From Rhodobacteraceae bacterium UBA996 (GTDB taxonomy: Bacteria; Pseudomonadota; Alphaproteobacteria; Rhodobacterales; Rhodobacteraceae), in assembly GCA_002291955.1 (NCBI GenBank), contig DBBA01000291.1, positions 1 to 6,539 of the forward strand: a DNA stretch of 6,539 nucleotides, written 5' to 3'. Shown piece after piece: positions 5,572-6,539 of this stretch. The notes under the pieces were generated by a model, which was not told the DNA's origin, searched no databases, and was given only the letters and a program-made list of their open reading frames with translations. How positions within the stretch are numbered: the first letter of the stretch is position 1; every line of letters starts with the position of its first letter. Position numbers and translations under genes: made by a program.

Positions 5572-6539
5572 CCAGACCCAGGAAAGCAAAGCCACTCGAC
5601 ACGCGCTTTCCTGTCGCAGCCCAGCCGCCGCCGCAACTCCCCGCGGTCATCCCCTCGCCGCAGCCTCCCAGGCAGGGGCAACCGCACGACGGCTTTGACC
5701 GTGCGCTGCGCGGCACTCTGGCAAGGCTGAGCGGCGGGGTCTCGCCCCATGCCTTCCTCGAGGCCTGGAGCGACTGGGCGCAGCATCTGGCCCGCTCGCC
5801 CGGACGCCAGATCGAGCTGGCCGAACACGCTCGTCAGAACCTTCAAAAAGTCATGGCGCTGGCCGCCAGCCCCGACTCTGCGCCGCCCTTCGCACCCAAA
5901 CCCTACGACAAGCGCTTTGCCCATCCCGGCTGGCAAACCTTCCCCTTCCAACTGTGGCAACAGGGATTTCTGGCCGTGCAGGACTGGTGGGACCATGCCA
6001 CCGAACCAATGCGCGGCCTGCGCCCCGAGGATGCCGAACGGACCCGGTTTCTGGCCCGCCAGACGCTCGATGTGCTCTCGCCGTCAAACCAGCCGCTCCT
6101 GAACCCCGAGATCCTCGCCGAGACCCTGAAGACCGGCGGTCGCAACCTGACCGGAGGTGCGGCGCATTTCGTCGAGGACGCGGTCAAGACCCTGACCGGG
6201 CGGCACGATCCGCCGCCCGAGGGCTACCAGGTCGGCAAGGACCTGGCCTGCACCCCGGGGCAGGTGGTGTTTCGCAACGCGCTGATGGAACTGATCCAGT
6301 ACTCGCCGCAGACGCCGCAGGTGCAGGCCCGCCCGATCCTGATCGTTCCGGCCTGGATCATGAAATACTACATCCTCGACCTGTCGCCCGAAAACTCGAT
6401 GGTGCGCTATCTTGTCCGGCAGGGCTTCACCGTCTTCATGATCTCGTGGATCAACCCGGAGGCCGGGCACCGCGACCTGTCGCTCGAGGATTACCGCAAG
6501 CAGGGCGTGCTGGCGGCGCTGGACGCCGTGACGCGGATC
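5568..6539 (+). CDS. phaC: Poly(3-hydroxyalkanoate) synthase, N-terminal part (truncated by window edge)
   Basis: The first 324 codons are in the window, and the frame is open to the last base. Residues 1-40 are a basic, Pro/Gln-rich leader. Residues 41-88 (FDRALRGTLARLSGGVSP, then a W-x-x-W-x-x-H-L-A-x-S-P-G-x-Q pattern) match the short PHB-polymerase N-terminal domain found in longer synthases. From about 110 the PhaC_N domain follows: PYDKRFAHPGWQ, FLARQTLDVLSPSN (161-174), NPE, GKDLACTPGQVVFRN, then the start of the alpha/beta-hydrolase core with PAWIMKYYILDLSPENSMVR and FTVFMISWINPEAGHRDL. Family members of this kind polymerise (R)-3-hydroxyacyl-CoA on granules, giving PHB-like storage polymer. 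The catalytic Cys, Asp and His lie beyond the window, so activity cannot be judged. The start overlaps the ATPase stop as ATGA, and no good ribosome binding site precedes it, suggesting translational coupling. It may be a second, accessory synthase rather than the housekeeping phaC, since no phaA, phaB or phasin gene is visible here. Confidence 0.88.
   Translation, partial: MTRPRKAKPLDTRFPVAAQPPPQLPAVIPSPQPPRQGQPHDGFDRALRGTLARLSGGVSPHAFLEAWSDWAQHLARSPGRQIELAEHARQNLQKVMALAASPDSAPPFAPKPYDKRFAHPGWQTFPFQLWQQGFLAVQDWWDHATEPMRGLRPEDAERTRFLARQTLDVLSPSNQPLLNPEILAETLKTGGRNLTGGAAHFVEDAVKTLTGRHDPPPEGYQVGKDLACTPGQVVFRNALMELIQYSPQTPQVQARPILIVPAWIMKYYILDLSPENSMVRYLVRQGFTVFMISWINPEAGHRDLSLEDYRKQGVLAALDAVTRI

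Noticed and set aside
5433..5996. A 187-codon minus-strand frame across the ATPase/phaC junction.
   Set aside because: It overlaps two conserved plus-strand genes, has low-complexity composition and no family resemblance.

Overview
The window looks like chromosomal DNA of a high-GC alphaproteobacterium. A Rhodobacteraceae-like host is my best guess, from the GC-rich third codon positions, the tightly packed genes, the perfect FNR-type (FnrL-like) operator and the gene families present. This is inference; the window holds no rRNA or other taxonomic marker.

Layout: a universal stress protein gene runs leftwards off the left edge (1-96, minus strand). A short, comparatively AT-rich divergent intergenic region (97-225) carries a perfect FNR/CRP-family anaerobic box, TTGAT-N4-ATCAA at 156-169, inside a longer perfect 8-bp-arm palindrome. 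Plausible -10 elements lie at the expected distance on both sides. Rightwards from it runs one apparent five-gene operon: a 75-residue excisionase/MerR-like helix-turn-helix protein (226-453), a Kef-type CPA2 cation/proton antiporter with a C-terminal NAD-binding RCK domain (453-2171), a classical NAD-preferring short-chain dehydrogenase (2207-2977), a P2-type cation-transporting ATPase (2974-5571), and the first 324 codons of a poly(3-hydroxyalkanoate) synthase (5568 to the right edge, catalytic part outside the window).

Three of the four junctions overlap (TGATG, ATGA, ATGA), so translation is probably coupled. The fourth has a 35-bp gap with a strong ribosome binding site. I see no terminator, transposon, tRNA or CRISPR repeat inside the window, and no gene-free stretch over 300 bases.

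Functional reading (inference): one oxygen-responsive switch appears to control a stress protein on one side. On the other side it controls a set combining ion homeostasis (antiporter plus P-type pump), NAD(H)-linked redox chemistry (SDR) and carbon/reductant storage (PHA synthase), a combination that would suit oxygen limitation or an energy-starved state. Every protein belongs to a known family. What merits attention is the grouping under one FNR box, and an altered cation site in the ATPase, where the TM6 aspartate of SERCA-type pumps is alanine.
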